Assembly: GCA_905235885.1 (NCBI GenBank)
Contig: CAJONM010000099.1
Coordinates: 1-6,867 of the forward strand
Origin: an uncultured Clostridia bacterium
Lineage (GTDB): Bacteria > Bacillota > Clostridia > UBA1381
Direction of reading: 5' to 3'
DNA: 6,867 nt
Position 1 is the stretch's first letter, and every line of letters starts with the position of its first letter. Shown piece by piece: positions 6,703 to 6,867 of this stretch. Made by a program: the position numbers and the translations under genes. The notes beneath the pieces are model-generated. The model saw nothing but the letters and a program-made list of their open reading frames with translations. It ran no database searches and was not told the origin of the DNA.

Positions 6703-6731
6703 TTGACTTGACTTGATTTGTATGGTAGAAT
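6703..6731 (+). promoter_or_regulatory. Sigma-A (housekeeping) type promoter
   Basis: The -35 hexamer TTGACT (6703-6708) and -10 hexamer TAGAAT (6726-6731) are separated by exactly 17 bases, each one mismatch from consensus. Transcription would start near 6738, giving a leader of about 29 bases before the ATG at 6767. A second TTGACT at 6708-6713 is only 12 bases from the -10 and is not expected to serve as the -35. The promoter separates the nucleotidyltransferase gene from the upstream operon. Confidence 0.82.
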
Positions 6732-6751
6732 AGAGACAGACAAAGAAGTTT

Positions 6752-6760
6752 AAGGGAGGG
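6752..6760 (+). promoter_or_regulatory. Strong Shine-Dalgarno site of the nucleotidyltransferase gene
   Basis: AAGGGAGGG ends 6 bases before the ATG at 6767. It is the best ribosome-binding site in the window and fixes that start codon. Confidence 0.8.
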
Positions 6761-6766
6761 ACAATA

Positions 6767-6867
6767 ATGCTGACACTAAATCAAATCGAAAACGCTGCGG
6801 CTACCGTTGCAGCTGAGTTTCCTGTTACAAAAATTGCGTTGTTCGGCTCATATGCTCGCGGCAATAA
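6767..6867 (+). CDS. MNT-type nucleotidyltransferase domain protein (probable MntA-like antitoxin), N-terminal fragment
   Basis: Thirty-three complete codons are visible before the window ends, starting MLTLNQIENAAATVAAEF and continuing into ITKIALFG-type sequence that reads TKIALFGSYARG. An N-terminal helix followed by a hydrophobic strand and the GSYARG motif is the hallmark of the DNA polymerase beta nucleotidyltransferase superfamily, specifically the small 'minimal nucleotidyltransferase' proteins of about 95-150 residues. The downstream Asp-x-Asp catalytic motif is outside the window. In characterised MNT-HEPN systems the MNT protein neutralises a HEPN ribonuclease by adding AMP residues to it. 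Here the gene has its own promoter and strong ribosome-binding site, separate from the housekeeping operon, which fits a self-contained module. Other members of the superfamily (antibiotic or tRNA nucleotidyltransferases) usually carry longer N-termini before this motif. The partner gene is not visible, so the toxin-antitoxin role is inferred. Confidence 0.75.
   Translation, partial: MLTLNQIENAAATVAAEFPVTKIALFGSYARGN

Noticed and set aside
1..6867. CRISPR array, tRNA, rRNA, insertion sequence ends or phage genes
   Set aside because: No regularly spaced direct repeats, RNA gene signatures, transposase or phage motifs were seen on either strand.

Overview
The window looks like a stretch of chromosome from an anaerobic, low- to mid-GC Gram-positive bacterium, most likely an uncultured or gut-type member of the Clostridia. 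This is inferred from four things: an archaeal-type (ApgM-like) phosphoglycerate mutase, a YtvI-like AI-2E family membrane protein, a methionyl-tRNA synthetase with an HIGN signature and a C-terminal tRNA-binding domain, and a strong sigma-A-type promoter with a Bacillus-like Shine-Dalgarno site. Isoleucine in the main genes is written mostly with ATA despite roughly balanced base composition. No species can be named from the sequence alone.

Positions 1-6535 hold five genes in a row on the + strand: the 3' end of an ApgM-type phosphoglycerate mutase (1-386), an AI-2E/YtvI-like permease (383-1549), metG (1584-3506), a membrane-anchored family 2 glycosyltransferase (3532-4503) and a large polytopic membrane protein that looks like a GT-C-type glycosyltransferase (4475-6535). 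The junctions are overlaps of 4 and 29 bases or gaps of 34 and 25 bases. There is no promoter or terminator between them, so they probably form one transcription unit. The first and third genes are housekeeping (glycolysis, translation). The last two plausibly work as a pair: the GT2 enzyme would make a polyprenyl-phosphate sugar on the cytoplasmic side, and the multi-spanning protein would use such a donor outside the membrane to decorate a cell-surface polymer. That pairing is an inference from fold-level features and gene overlap.

Positions 6536-6766 are the only real intergenic region (231 bases). It starts, one base after the stop codon, with four regularly spaced C4 runs. On the minus (template) strand these form a textbook four-tetrad G-quadruplex motif. 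Next come a nested hairpin (6574-6614) and a perfect 11-bp hairpin with a 3-base loop (6618-6642). Together this looks like a structured, possibly dispersed, intergenic palindromic element. It is followed by a clear promoter (-35 TTGACT, 17-base spacer, -10 TAGAAT) and a strong ribosome-binding site.

That promoter drives the start of a gene cut off by the window edge (6767 onward). Its N-terminus carries the GSYARG motif of minimal nucleotidyltransferases (MNT/MntA type). Such genes are usually paired with a HEPN-domain toxin, so the right edge may be the beginning of a toxin-antitoxin module. The partner is not visible here.
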